A stretch of DNA of 64,000 nucleotides. Origin: Bacilli bacterium. GTDB taxonomy: Bacteria > Bacillota_I > Bacilli_A > RF39 > UBA660. Of this stretch, positions 18,239 through 27,618 are shown one piece after another. The stretch is from positions 28,297 through 92,296 of the forward strand of contig JAFSEX010000032.1 in NCBI GenBank assembly GCA_017435465.1. Reading direction: 5' to 3'. Under the pieces are notes generated by a model, which was not told the DNA's origin, did no database searches, and was given only the letters and a program-made list of their open reading frames with translations. A program made the position numbers and the translations under genes. The first letter of the stretch is position 1. Each line of letters starts with the position of its first letter.

Positions 18239-19323
18239 GAAAAAAAATAATAACAGGGGTTAGTATTATATTATCATTTTTATTTGGGGCAACTGGTATG
18301 TATTTACTATTTAGATTTATGCCTGAAGAATCAACTACAATTTTTCGTGATACAAAAAATGTAACAATAACTGAAACTGATAGTATATATCAAGCTGTAG
18401 ATAAAATTTATGATGCAGTAGTAGTAGTTCAAACATATAAAGGTAATCAACAAATAAGTACAGGAACAGGTTTTGTGTATAAAATGGATGATAAATATGG
18501 ATATATTATAACTAATAATCACGTGGTTGATAATGGGGATAAATTCGATATTTTATTTACTAGTGAAAAAATATCAGAAGCAACAGTACTAGGTAAAGAT
18601 GTTTATGCTGATTTAGCAGTTTTAAAAATATCAAAAGAAAATGTTACAAATGTTGCCAATATTGGTAAAAGCGCAGATGTAAGAATTGGTGATACTGTAT
18701 TTACTATTGGGGCGCCTGTAGGAAGTGAATATATAGGTACTGTAACCAAGGGTATAATTTCTGGAAAAGATAGAATGGTATCAGTAACTCTTGCAAATAA
18801 TACTGGGGATTACATTATGAATGTAATGCAGACAGATGCAGCTATAAATCCAGGAAATAGTGGTGGACCACTAGTAAATATTAATGGTGAAGTTATTGGT
18901 ATTAATTCATTAAAACTTGTTGAAGAACAAATTGAGGGTATTGGTTTTTCAATTCCAATTGATGATGCAATGGAATTTGTAAAAAAATTAGAAAAAGGTG
19001 AACAAATTGTAAGACCAATGCTTGGGGTTAGTCTTATTGATAAAACTGAAACTTATGGATTATATTCATATGGAATAATTGTAGATAAAAAAAGTCCAGA
19101 TGGAGTAGTAATTGGAGAAGTATCTGCTGATTCACCAGCACAAAAAGCTGGATTACAAAAAGGGGATATCATTACAAAAGTAGATGATAATAAAATCACA
19201 AGTCGTGCAAAACTTAGATATGAATTATATAAACATAGTGTTGGTGATACAATAAAAGTTACATATTATCGTGATGGTAAAGAAGATAGTGTAACAGTTA
19301 AATTAGATAAAGAATTACAATAA
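18235..19323 (+). CDS. htrA: HtrA/DegP-like serine protease with PDZ domain
   Basis: 362 residues. Membrane anchor near residues 5-28, then a trypsin-like domain with catalytic His in TNNHVV (about 95), Asp in YADLAVL (about 124) and Ser in GNSGGPL (about 206). A PDZ domain (GEVSADSPAQKAGLQKGDII) follows at about 295-360. It degrades misfolded proteins outside the membrane. In Bacilli htrA often lies beside walJ near the origin; here walJ is 15 kb away and htrA instead overlaps an Abi gene by 4 bases. Confidence 0.95.
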   Translation: MRKKIITGVSIILSFLFGATGMYLLFRFMPEESTTIFRDTKNVTITETDSIYQAVDKIYDAVVVVQTYKGNQQISTGTGFVYKMDDKYGYIITNNHVVDNGDKFDILFTSEKISEATVLGKDVYADLAVLKISKENVTNVANIGKSADVRIGDTVFTIGAPVGSEYIGTVTKGIISGKDRMVSVTLANNTGDYIMNVMQTDAAINPGNSGGPLVNINGEVIGINSLKLVEEQIEGIGFSIPIDDAMEFVKKLEKGEQIVRPMLGVSLIDKTETYGLYSYGIIVDKKSPDGVVIGEVSADSPAQKAGLQKGDIITKVDDNKITSRAKLRYELYKHSVGDTIKVTYYRDGKEDSVTVKLDKELQ

Positions 19324-19349
19324 AAAGTTAGAGATTTCTAACTTTTTTT
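19322..19349 (+). terminator. Intrinsic terminator after htrA
   Basis: AAAAAGTTAGA, loop GATT, TCTAAC followed by seven T (core stem 19327-19332 with 19337-19342). Confidence 0.9.
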
Positions 19350-19373
19350 GTAAAGTTAGAAAAAAGGTATAAA

Positions 19374-19408
19374 TTGTCATTTGAAAATGACAAAATTAAT
19401 GATATAAT
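19374..19408 (+). promoter_or_regulatory. ftsEX promoter with overlapping palindromic operator
   Basis: TATAAT at 19403-19408 with a weak -35 (TTTGAA, 19380-19385, spacer 17). The -35 sits in the centre of a 20-bp dyad (19374-19393): TTGTCATTT and AAATGACAA, perfect 9-bp arms with a 2-base centre. A dyad covering the -35 fits a dimeric repressor site. The regulator is unknown. Confidence 0.6.
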
Positions 19409-19441
19409 TATTGTGTGTAGAAGGAAGTGAATTATAGAAGT

Positions 19442-20140
19442 ATGGAATTAATTAGAGTTATAAATGTAGAAAAACAATACAAAAATGGAGTAACTGCCTT
19501 ATACAATTTGAATTTAAGTATTAAAAAAGGAGAATTTGTCTTTGTAATAGGTGCTTCAGGAAGTGGTAAATCAACATTAATTAAAATGATGTATCGTGAA
19601 GAAAAACCTACTAAAGGGCAAATTATTATCGGTGGAATAAATGTTGCAAAATTAAGAAATGGAAAAGTATATAAACTTAGAAGAAAACTAGGAGTAGTAT
19701 TCCAAGATTTTAAGTTATTACCTAAATTAAATGTATATGAAAATGTAGCGTTTGCTCTAGAAGTAATAGGAATGAATAAAGCTGATATAAGAGCTAGAGT
19801 TATTAAAGTTTTAAAACTTGTTGGTCTTAAGGAAAAAGTAAGATCTTATCCTGATCAATTATCAGGTGGTGAACAGCAAAGAGTTGCAATTGCTCGTGCA
19901 ATTGTAAATGATCCAAAATTACTTATATGTGATGAACCAACTGGAAATCTAGATCCAGTTACTAGCATGGAAATAATGCAAGTACTAGAAACAATTAATA
20001 GAAAATTAGGTACAACAATCATAATGGCTACACATGATAGAGATATTGTTAATAAACTTAAGAAAAGAGTTATTATGTTAGATAGTGGACAACTAAAAAA
20101 TGATTATATGGAAGGAGCGTTCAGTTATGAAGGTATTTAG
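19442..20140 (+). CDS. ftsE: Cell division ABC ATPase FtsE
   Basis: 232 residues. Walker A GASGSGKST, Q-loop VVFQDFKLL, signature LSGGEQQRVAIARA, Walker B LLICDEP and H-loop ATHDRD: the canonical FtsE set. FtsE pairs with FtsX to turn ATP hydrolysis into activation of extracellular peptidoglycan hydrolases. ATG 19442 is chosen because the family starts right there (MELIRVINVEKQY); a GTG at 19427 is possible. It overlaps ftsX by 14 bases. Confidence 0.94.
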   Translation: MELIRVINVEKQYKNGVTALYNLNLSIKKGEFVFVIGASGSGKSTLIKMMYREEKPTKGQIIIGGINVAKLRNGKVYKLRRKLGVVFQDFKLLPKLNVYENVAFALEVIGMNKADIRARVIKVLKLVGLKEKVRSYPDQLSGGEQQRVAIARAIVNDPKLLICDEPTGNLDPVTSMEIMQVLETINRKLGTTIIMATHDRDIVNKLKKRVIMLDSGQLKNDYMEGAFSYEGI

Positions 20141-21026
20141 AATGATTCCTAGATATATAAGAGATGCTTTTAAAAGTGTTTTTAGAAACTTTAGTTTAAG
20201 TGTTGCATCAATTTCATGTATAATTGTAACTCTTATGTTGGTATCAGTTGCAATAATACTTACATCTAATGTTAATAACTTTGCTGAAAAAGTAAAAGGA
20301 GATGTTACTGTAGTCACATTTATTAATAATGATGTAACTTCTGAACAATTAGATGAGTTAAAAAAAGATGTAGAAAAAATTAAAAATGTAGAATCTGTTG
20401 AAATAATTACAAAAACTCAAAAAAGAGATGAAATGGCAGAAACAAGTGAGGTTTTCAAAAACGTTGTTTCTTCATGGCCAGATGACAAAAACCCTTTAGC
20501 AGATGAATTAATTATAAAAGTTAAAGACTTAGAACAAATTGGAAAAACAGCTAAAACTATTGAAGAAATGGAAGAAGTTGAAAGTGTTAAATACGGAGAA
20601 GGAATGGTTGAAAAATTAGTTCATGTATTTAAAGTAGTACAAAGATCAATGATGATAGTTGTAGTAGGATTAGTTGTTGTAACTGCATTCCTAATAACAA
20701 ACACAATAAAACTAACAATATTCTCAAGAAAAAGGGAAATCGAAATCATGAGATTAGTTGGAGCATCTAATATTACTGTTAAATTCCCATTTATAGTAGA
20801 AGGATTAGTATTAGGTATTATTGGATCTATACTTCCAATTCTAGGAACTATATATGGATATAAAGCTTTATATGGATATTTTGGAGGACAACTATTCTCA
20901 CCATTAGTAGAATTAGTTAAACCATTCCCATATGTATACTCATTATCACTAGTTTTACTAGCAATAGGAGCATTGGTAGGTATGTTCAGTAGTGCTAGAG
21001 CAGTAAGGAAATATTTAAAAATATAA
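20127..21026 (+). CDS. ftsX: Cell division protein FtsX
   Basis: 299 residues, four transmembrane helices: one near residues 25-48 followed by a large extracytoplasmic domain, then three at the C-terminal end (MMIVVVGLVVVTAFLI onwards). The ITVKFPFIVEGLVLG region is typical. The extracellular loop is where FtsX contacts a coiled-coil hydrolase. The ATG at 20127 has GGAAGGAG upstream and is inside the end of ftsE. It overlaps the next hydrolase gene by one base (TAATG). Confidence 0.94.
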   Translation: MKVFRMIPRYIRDAFKSVFRNFSLSVASISCIIVTLMLVSVAIILTSNVNNFAEKVKGDVTVVTFINNDVTSEQLDELKKDVEKIKNVESVEIITKTQKRDEMAETSEVFKNVVSSWPDDKNPLADELIIKVKDLEQIGKTAKTIEEMEEVESVKYGEGMVEKLVHVFKVVQRSMMIVVVGLVVVTAFLITNTIKLTIFSRKREIEIMRLVGASNITVKFPFIVEGLVLGIIGSILPILGTIYGYKALYGYFGGQLFSPLVELVKPFPYVYSLSLVLLAIGALVGMFSSARAVRKYLKI

Positions 21027-22246
21027 TGAAAAAAATATTAAATATTACTTTAAGTATATTCATAGCTTTAAGTATATTTATGCCTACCACTAAAGCTCAA
21101 GCTAAAACTATTAATGATTTTCAAAAAGAATTAGATCAAAAAGAAGCACAATATAATGCAAATAAAAACAAACAAAATGAAATTACAAATAATAAAAAAC
21201 TTTCTGAGAAAGAAATAAAGTCAGCACAAGATGCAATTACAAAAGCAGAAAAGGATATGATTGCAACGGGAGAAAAGATTCAAAAACTAGATAGAGAAAT
21301 TGAAAATAAAAATTCAGAATTAGAAGAACTTATGAAATTTTTTCAAAAGTCTAGTGGAGATATGGTATATCTTGAATATGTATTTGGTTCAGCAGACATG
21401 ACTGATTTTATTCATAGAATTTCAATGATTGAAGAGTTAACAGCTTATAATGAACAAGCTATTGATGAAATGAATCAAATGATTGAAGAATCTAAAGAAT
21501 TACAAATTGAATTAAAAAATAAACAAGTTACTTTGAATCAAAAAATTGATGATTTAAATAAGAAAGTAGCAAGTTACAGTGTTCAAATTGATGATTTATC
21601 TGATATACAAGTAGATGTATTAGAAGAAATTAAAACATTAAGAGAAACAATTAAATATTATAAAGATAAGGGTTGTAAGGCAAATCAAGATATTAATTCT
21701 TGTTTAAGTTCTAGCTTACCTTATGATACTGCTTTCTGGAGACCAGTTAACTATGGTTATGTATCTAGTGAATATGGTGGACGTGTCCATCCAGTAACTG
21801 GTGTTTACAAAATTCACTATGGAACAGACATTGCTGTTGGCAGAAGAGTAACAAATATTTATGCTTCAGCTGCTGGTAAAGTTGCAGTAATCAATAATTA
21901 TAATTCTAATAGTTGTGGTGGAAACTATGTAATAATTCACCATAATATTAAAGGTGTTGAATACAGTACTGGATATTTCCATATGGAAAAAGTATATGTT
22001 AAAGTTGGTCAACAAGTAACAAAAGATACTATTTTAGGACTTGCTGGTGGTAACCCTTATGGGTCTCCAGGATATACTCCATGGGATAAATGTTCAACGG
22101 GACAACATGTTCACTTTACTATGGCAAAAGGATTAAAATTAACGGTAAATTCTTTATATAATGCTTCATTTAATGGTAGAACATTAGTAAACTTTCCAAA
22201 AGTTGGGTCTTATAAATATTTTAGTGATAGAACAACTAAATATTAA
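21026..22246 (+). CDS. FtsEX-linked peptidoglycan hydrolase: PcsB-type coiled coil + M23
   Basis: 406 residues. Signal peptide 1-26, cut after a KAQA-type site; coiled coil about 27-220 with the FFQKSSGDMVYLEYVFGSADMTDF hinge region seen in PcsB/CwlO-type FtsX partners (key residues around 115-135); then an M23 metallopeptidase domain with zinc ligands in HYGTDI (His about 264) and HVHF (about 361). Streptococcal PcsB has CHAP and B. subtilis CwlO has NlpC/P60; here the catalytic part is M23. Translation is coupled to ftsX by a TAATG overlap, so it is almost certainly the hydrolase activated by this FtsEX. Confidence 0.92.
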   Translation: MKKILNITLSIFIALSIFMPTTKAQAKTINDFQKELDQKEAQYNANKNKQNEITNNKKLSEKEIKSAQDAITKAEKDMIATGEKIQKLDREIENKNSELEELMKFFQKSSGDMVYLEYVFGSADMTDFIHRISMIEELTAYNEQAIDEMNQMIEESKELQIELKNKQVTLNQKIDDLNKKVASYSVQIDDLSDIQVDVLEEIKTLRETIKYYKDKGCKANQDINSCLSSSLPYDTAFWRPVNYGYVSSEYGGRVHPVTGVYKIHYGTDIAVGRRVTNIYASAAGKVAVINNYNSNSCGGNYVIIHHNIKGVEYSTGYFHMEKVYVKVGQQVTKDTILGLAGGNPYGSPGYTPWDKCSTGQHVHFTMAKGLKLTVNSLYNASFNGRTLVNFPKVGSYKYFSDRTTKY

Positions 22247-22251
22247 AAATT

Positions 22252-22287
22252 AAAAGAATTAGATTAACGTTTATCTAATTCTTTTTT
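22252..22287. terminator. Bidirectional terminator between hydrolase gene and DUF3419-like gene
   Basis: AAAAGAATTAGAT (22252-22264) and ATCTAATTCTTTT (22273-22285) are perfect arms with an 8-base loop. The structure includes the last codons of the minus-strand gene, so each gene uses it. Confidence 0.88.
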
Positions 22288-23205
22288 ATATACAATTACA
22301 GCATCATTATTTTCACATAAAAAACTATTAAATGGTGAATTAAAAATTCTTGTTTCAAACTCATTACTACCAAATGTCTCTTTTCGCTCTTTATAATTAT
22401 CTATCCTATTATACCACTTTACACCATCATCATAAGATAAATAATCATACATATATGCCAAAAATATTAATCCATTTTCTTTTAAATTTTTAGAAAGTTC
22501 ATTTGAAAGAAATTTTTTGTATTCTATTAAACCTGGTTTTTCAAATATTTCATCAATTGATTTAACAATGTTTGATAAATAAATTAGATCATATTGCTTA
22601 TCCAAGTTTTTTGGCAACTCTTTAATGTCTAAATTTAAAAACTTTGGATTATATTTTGATATTTTATTTTTTAATATATAATAATTTTCAGGCTTTAAAT
22701 AATTATTACATTTTATTATATTCTTTTTGTAATTTTCATCTTTACTAAACAGTGTAGATTTTCTTAATTTTTTTCCATTTTTATTACTAAATACTTCATC
22801 CCAAAAATATTTAATATCATTTTCTAAGACATCTCTTATTATTTTATATGTGCTTTTATCCATACATTTATTATTTTTTGTAAAGAACGTTAAAAATTCA
22901 TCATAATTTAAACAATTTATTCCAGCCATTTTTAAACACATATAATACTTTGATAATCTATTTATATCAAAGCAATCTACACTTTTAGCATCCAATAACA
23001 TCGCATTAAATAAATGATCACCTGATGAACAAACTGTTAATACATCTTTTCCTTGAATTTCATTTTTTTTATAATATTCTTCTATATTTTCATTAGTAAA
23101 CGGATATATAGCAGAATAACTATGATGTTGCTTTGATATATTCTTTTGTATTCCATTTATTCTAAGTAGTGCATTTTTAATATCTATATATACATTTTTA
23201 TCCAT
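22264..23205 (-). CDS. DUF3419/BtaA-like protein (SAM-dependent transferase fold)
   Basis: 313 residues. The YPFTNENIEEYY segment and the VLTVCSSGDHLFNAMLL motif followed by DCFDINRLSKYYMCLKMAGI match the DUF3419 pattern, in which an S-adenosylmethionine-binding loop is followed by a D-N acidic pair. BtaA in this family transfers aminocarboxypropyl from SAM to a lipid, but most Firmicute members have no known substrate. A late FLAYMYDYLSYDD motif is consistent with a methyltransferase-like sheet. It is transcribed convergently with the FtsEX operon. Confidence 0.6.
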   Translation of the reverse strand: MDKNVYIDIKNALLRINGIQKNISKQHHSYSAIYPFTNENIEEYYKKNEIQGKDVLTVCSSGDHLFNAMLLDAKSVDCFDINRLSKYYMCLKMAGINCLNYDEFLTFFTKNNKCMDKSTYKIIRDVLENDIKYFWDEVFSNKNGKKLRKSTLFSKDENYKKNIIKCNNYLKPENYYILKNKISKYNPKFLNLDIKELPKNLDKQYDLIYLSNIVKSIDEIFEKPGLIEYKKFLSNELSKNLKENGLIFLAYMYDYLSYDDGVKWYNRIDNYKERKETFGSNEFETRIFNSPFNSFLCENNDAVIVYKKELDKR

Positions 23206-23307
23206 GAAATAATCACCTTTTTCGAATGTTTATTATAACAAATGTGTTGAATTTTTACAAATGATATTATGCAATTTTACATCTTATTGGACAACAATTC
23301 AATATTC

Positions 23308-23336
23308 TTGTTTTATATTATTAAAAATGGTAAAAT
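23308..23336 (+). promoter_or_regulatory. Native uvrB promoter, now upstream of the truncated copy
   Basis: TTGTTT (23308-23313), spacer 17, TAAAAT (23331-23336). AAAGGAGG follows before the ATG at 23375. Transcription must now cross the inserted RhuM gene to reach intact uvrB. Confidence 0.6.
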
Positions 23337-23374
23337 TAGATAATGTGATTTTTTGCTTTGAAAGGAGGAAAAAA

Positions 23375-23461
23375 ATGTTTGAATTAGTATCAAAATATAA
23401 GCCAAGTGGTGATCAACCACAGGCAATTGAAAAATTAGTCGAAGGAATTATTCACAAATAA
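23375..23461 (+). pseudogene. Truncated duplicate of the uvrB 5' end
   Basis: A 28-codon frame starting [20 protein letters not shown] with a strong ribosome binding site (AAGGAGG). It matches the start of intact uvrB at 24706 in 23 of the first 25 codons or better, then diverges and stops at TAA 23459-23461. The copies differ at several third positions and at codon 5, so they are not a recent exact duplication. Together they flank the RhuM gene like the ends left when a mobile segment enters the 5' end of a gene and supplies a replacement end. Confidence 0.9.
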
Positions 23462-23658
23462 TAAAGTATATTTCTTTATTTCATAAACTGATATATAATA
23501 AAAATGTTGAAATTTAGTTGTATTTAATAGTATTTAGGCCAAAATTAAAAAACACTAATGGGTTGAAGAAACAAATACAATTTGTGACTTTTATTCGTGG
23601 GAATTCGTGCAGATAAAAATTAGATAGAGTATTAAGATTAGTAAGGAGGTTGAAGCAA

Positions 23659-24675
23659 ATGGACAACAAAGTTATAGCAACAAATACTGATGTAGTTTTT
23701 TATAAAAAAGATAATGGGGATACTAATATTGAGTTATTAATAAATGGAGAAACCTTATGGGTATCTCAGAAAACAATGGCAGAAATATTTGATATAGATA
23801 GAACAGTAATAACTAAGCACCTAAAAAATATTTTTAATGATAGAGAATTAGATAAAAATCGAGTATGTGCAAAATTTGCACATACTGCAAATGATGGTAA
23901 AACATATAATACAGAATTTTATAATTTAGATGCAATAATATCAGTAGGTTATAGGGTTAATTCTAAAAAAGCAACAGAATTTAGAATATGGGCTACTAAA
24001 ATTTTAAATTCATATATGACCAAAGGTTTTGCTTTAGATGATGATAGATTCTTAAAAGGTGGAAAAGTTAATCAAAAATATTTTGATGAATTATTAGAAA
24101 GAATTAAAGTAATTCGTACAAGTGAGAGAATGGCATATCAAAAAATAACTGATATATTTATGAATACTTCAATAGACTATGATAAGAATTCTGAAGAAGC
24201 ATATACATTCTTTAAAATAGTACAAAACAAACTCCACTATGCAATAACAGGGTATACAGCGGCTGAATTAATTTATGAAAGAGTAGATTCAGAAAAAATA
24301 AATATGGGACTTACTACTTGGAAAGAAGCACCCGATGGAATGATATATAAATATGATGTTAGTGTTGCAAAAAACTATCTAAATGAAGATGAACTAAAAA
24401 AATTAAATAACTTAACTACTTTGTTTCTAGATTATGCGGAATCAATGGCAGAAGAAGGACAAGTAATGACAATGAAAGATTGGATAAATGAAACTGATAG
24501 TCTTTTAAAGTTTAGAAAAAAAGAGATACTAAAAGATTCTGGTAGAATATCACATAAACAGGCAATCGATAAAGCATATAATGAATATGAAAAATATAGA
24601 GTTATACAAGATGAAAAATATATTTCAAGTATGGATGAAATGTATAAAAAGTATTTAGAAGAAGAAAAAAACTAA
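23659..24675 (+). CDS. RhuM-family (virulence protein) DNA-binding-like protein
   Basis: 338 residues. LWVSQKTMAEIFDIDRTVIT near residue 35 resembles a helix-turn-helix; FYNLDAIISVGYRVNSKKAT and FRIWATKILNSYMTKGFALDD regions are the RhuM family hallmark (PF13310). The family is widespread on genomic islands; the molecular role is unknown, though similarity to phage antirepressor/KilA-type proteins suggests DNA binding. AAGGAGGT lies 8 bases before ATG 23659. It is the only gene between the two uvrB 5' ends. The 197-base leader (23462-23658) holds no gene but contains ACAATTTGTGAC (23577-23588), also found near the BRO gene. Confidence 0.88.
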   Translation: MDNKVIATNTDVVFYKKDNGDTNIELLINGETLWVSQKTMAEIFDIDRTVITKHLKNIFNDRELDKNRVCAKFAHTANDGKTYNTEFYNLDAIISVGYRVNSKKATEFRIWATKILNSYMTKGFALDDDRFLKGGKVNQKYFDELLERIKVIRTSERMAYQKITDIFMNTSIDYDKNSEEAYTFFKIVQNKLHYAITGYTAAELIYERVDSEKINMGLTTWKEAPDGMIYKYDVSVAKNYLNEDELKKLNNLTTLFLDYAESMAEEGQVMTMKDWINETDSLLKFRKKEILKDSGRISHKQAIDKAYNEYEKYRVIQDEKYISSMDEMYKKYLEEEKN

Positions 24676-24705
24676 ATAAATATGAATTTATAAAAAGGAG
24701 AAAAA

Positions 24706-26655
24706 ATGTTTGAATTAATATCAAAATATAAACCGAGTGGTGATCAACCACAGGCAATCGAAAAATTAGTTAGTGGAATTAAAGAAGACAAAAAACATCA
24801 AGTATTACTTGGTGCGACTGGTACTGGTAAAACTTTTACAATGGCAAATGTTATTAAAGAAGTAAATAAACCAACATTAATTTTAGTTCATAATAAAACT
24901 TTAGCAGGACAATTATATTCTGAATTTAAGGAATTATTTCCAAACAATAAAGTATGTTTTTTTATTTCATATTTTGATTACTACCAACCTGAAGCATATG
25001 TTCCTTCAACTGATACGTATATAGAAAAAGATTCATCTATTAATGATGAAATCGATGAAATGCGTCATGAAGCAACTGCATCTTTATTAACAACAAATAA
25101 CGTTATTGTAATTGCTTCGGTATCTTGTATATATGGTATAGGAGAAGTAGAAGAATATAAAAACAAATTATTAGTTTTATCAGTGGGTGACACTATTGAT
25201 AGAAATGAAATATTAAAAAAATTAGTAGATATGCTTTTTGAAAGAAGTGAATTAGATTTAAAAAGAGGTACTTTTAGATCTAAAGGTGATGTTATTGAAA
25301 TTATTCCAGCATCTGAAAAAGCAAAAGGAATTAGGATAGAATTATTTGGGGATGAGATAGAAAGAATTAGTGAATTTGATCCAATTACAGGAAAAATTTT
25401 AGTAAATAAAAAAACGGTTAGTATATATCCTGCAAGTCACTATGTTACAAATGATGATAAATTAATAATTGCAACTCAAAGAATTAAAGATGAATTAAAA
25501 GAAAGATTAAAATATTTTAAAGAAAGTAATAAATATTTAGAAGCAGAAAGAATTGAACAAAGAACTAATTACGATGTTGAAATGCTAGCGGAAACTGGAT
25601 TTTGTCATGGTATCGAAAACTATTCAAGACATTTAGCACTTAGGGAAGAAGGAGAAACCCCTTCAACGTTAATGGACTTTTTTCCTGATGACTTCTTATT
25701 AATTGTTGACGAATCACACGTAACTCTTCCACAAGTTAGAGGAATGTATAATGGTGATAGAGCGCGTAAACAAGTTTTAGTTGATTACGGATTTAGACTT
25801 CCAAGTGCCCTAGATAATAGACCTTTAAAGTTTGATGAATTTGAAGATAAAATAAATCAAGTTGTATTTGTTTCCGCAACTCCTGGTGATTATGAATTAA
25901 CTAAAACTAATAATGAAATAGTTGAACAAATTATTAGGCCAACTGGATTACTTGATCCTACAATTGATGTTAGAAAAAAAGAAGGACAAATTGATGACTT
26001 AATTAATGAAATTCAAGATAGAATAGAAAAAAATGAAAGAGTACTTATTACTACACTTACTATACGCATGGCTGAAGAACTAACAAACTATTTAAAAGAT
26101 GTAGGAATTAAAGTTGCTTATTTACACAATGAGGTTAAAACTTTAGAAAGATTACAAATAATTCAAGAACTTAGATTAGGTAAATATGATGTTGTTGTAG
26201 GGATAAACTTACTTAGAGAGGGTATAGATATTCCAGAAGTTAGTTTAATTGCGATAATGGATGCGGATAAACAAGGTTTTCTTAGAAGTGATAAAAGTTT
26301 AATCCAAATTATCGGTAGATGTGCAAGAAACGCAAATGGACATGTAATAATGTATGCGGATGAAATTAGTAGTGCAATGGATACTGCAATTAAAGAAACT
26401 AAAAGAAGAAGAAGTATTCAAGAAGAATATAACAAAAAACATGGTATTGTTCCTAAAACAATAATTAAAGAAATTAGAGAAGTTATCTCTAATAAAGAAG
26501 AAGTTAGCGATAGTAGACCTAAAAATATGACTAAACAAGAAAAAGAAGCATTAATAGAAAGATTAGAAATTGAAATGAAAGAAGCTGCTAAAAACTTAGA
26601 CTTTGAACTTGCAATGGAACTTAGGGATGCATTATTTGAATTAAAAGGTGAATAA
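24706..26655 (+). CDS. uvrB: UvrABC excinuclease subunit B
   Basis: 649 residues, near the usual length. Walker [10 protein letters not shown] (about 39), the beta-hairpin [20 protein letters not shown] that probes the DNA strands, DESH box ([10 protein letters not shown]), helicase motif QIIGRCARN and the C-terminal UVR motif ([19 protein letters not shown]) are all visible. It verifies damage and recruits UvrC in nucleotide excision repair. AAGGAG precedes ATG. Its own 5' end appears to be a substituted copy (see the fragment at 23375). No uvrA follows; a radical SAM gene does. Confidence 0.98.
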   Translation: MFELISKYKPSGDQPQAIEKLVSGIKEDKKHQVLLGATGTGKTFTMANVIKEVNKPTLILVHNKTLAGQLYSEFKELFPNNKVCFFISYFDYYQPEAYVPSTDTYIEKDSSINDEIDEMRHEATASLLTTNNVIVIASVSCIYGIGEVEEYKNKLLVLSVGDTIDRNEILKKLVDMLFERSELDLKRGTFRSKGDVIEIIPASEKAKGIRIELFGDEIERISEFDPITGKILVNKKTVSIYPASHYVTNDDKLIIATQRIKDELKERLKYFKESNKYLEAERIEQRTNYDVEMLAETGFCHGIENYSRHLALREEGETPSTLMDFFPDDFLLIVDESHVTLPQVRGMYNGDRARKQVLVDYGFRLPSALDNRPLKFDEFEDKINQVVFVSATPGDYELTKTNNEIVEQIIRPTGLLDPTIDVRKKEGQIDDLINEIQDRIEKNERVLITTLTIRMAEELTNYLKDVGIKVAYLHNEVKTLERLQIIQELRLGKYDVVVGINLLREGIDIPEVSLIAIMDADKQGFLRSDKSLIQIIGRCARNANGHVIMYADEISSAMDTAIKETKRRRSIQEEYNKKHGIVPKTIIKEIREVISNKEEVSDSRPKNMTKQEKEALIERLEIEMKEAAKNLDFELAMELRDALFELKGE

Positions 26656-26656
26656 T

Positions 26657-27463
26657 ATGTTTAAGAAAATTTATGTAGAGATAACTAATATTTGTAATAT
26701 GAATTGTAGTTTTTGTTCTAAAGATGATAGGAAAAAACAAGAAATGTCTTTAGAAAATTTTGAAATGATTTTAGATAAAATTAAACCATATACATCATAT
26801 ATTTATCTCCATGTAAAAGGTGAACCTTTATTACATAGTAAATTAGAAGAAATTTTGAAAATTTCTAAAGATAAAGAATTTATGGTTAATATTACAACTA
26901 ATGGAACTTTATTAGATAGACAAAAAAAAGTTTTGGTTAATGATACTTCAGTTAGACAAATTAATGTTTCACTTCATTCAAATATTTATGATAATGAATA
27001 TATAAAAAAAGTTATTAAAGCTACTGATTACATCATTTCAAAAACAAATATAGTATTTTCATTTAGACTTTGGAATATTACTGACAAAAATATTAATAAT
27101 GATAAAATTATTGAGACTTTAAAAAATCATTATAATATTGAAATTCCAAACAATGTAAGTAATATAAAATTAAGTGATAATTTATATTTGAATTTTGATG
27201 AGGTGTTTAACTGGCCAAATATAAATAATGATGTATATAATGAATTTGGGAGATGTTATGGTTTAAAAAGTCATATTGGTATTTTAGTAGACGGAACAGT
27301 TGTTCCTTGTTGTTTAGATAGTAATGGAGTAATCAATCTAGGTAATATATTTGAAAGCAATTTAGATGAAATAATTAATTCTAATAGGTATCAAAATATG
27401 CTTAAAAATTTCAAAGATAACAAAAAATGTGAAGAGCTATGTAGACATTGTGATTTTATTTAA
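26657..27463 (+). CDS. Radical SAM/SPASM-type enzyme
   Basis: 268 residues. CNMNCSFC (CX3CX2C) near residue 15 binds the [4Fe-4S] cluster that cleaves SAM. VKGEPLLH and ITTNGTLL are the following beta-strand motifs. The C-terminal VVPCCLD, and a later CEELCRHC, give auxiliary-cluster cysteines of the SPASM/twitch type. Substrate unknown; such proteins often modify peptides. The ATG at 26657 follows GGTGA and is one base after uvrB stops. Confidence 0.88.
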   Translation: MFKKIYVEITNICNMNCSFCSKDDRKKQEMSLENFEMILDKIKPYTSYIYLHVKGEPLLHSKLEEILKISKDKEFMVNITTNGTLLDRQKKVLVNDTSVRQINVSLHSNIYDNEYIKKVIKATDYIISKTNIVFSFRLWNITDKNINNDKIIETLKNHYNIEIPNNVSNIKLSDNLYLNFDEVFNWPNINNDVYNEFGRCYGLKSHIGILVDGTVVPCCLDSNGVINLGNIFESNLDEIINSNRYQNMLKNFKDNKKCEELCRHCDFI

Positions 27464-27472
27464 TGTAAAATT

Positions 27473-27512
27473 AAAAATTTAATCAAATTAGTAATATTGA
27501 TTAAATTTTTTT
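27473..27512 (+). terminator. Intrinsic terminator
   Basis: Perfect 14-bp stem: AAAAATTTAATCAA (27473-27486) with TTGATTAAATTTTT (27497-27510), 10-base loop, ending in T residues. It closes the uvrB-radical SAM unit. Confidence 0.9.
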
Positions 27513-27618
27513 AATATGCTATTATTAAGATAGATTTAGTTAGTTTTTCTTTACTTTCCTTTTTTCAGGATTAAATAAAGTATCTATTAAATCAATTATA
27601 AAAAAGGAGGTAAAAAAA

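Noticed and set aside
17291..19323. Toxin-antitoxin pair
   Set aside because: Neither gene is small or antitoxin-like; htrA has full protease features.
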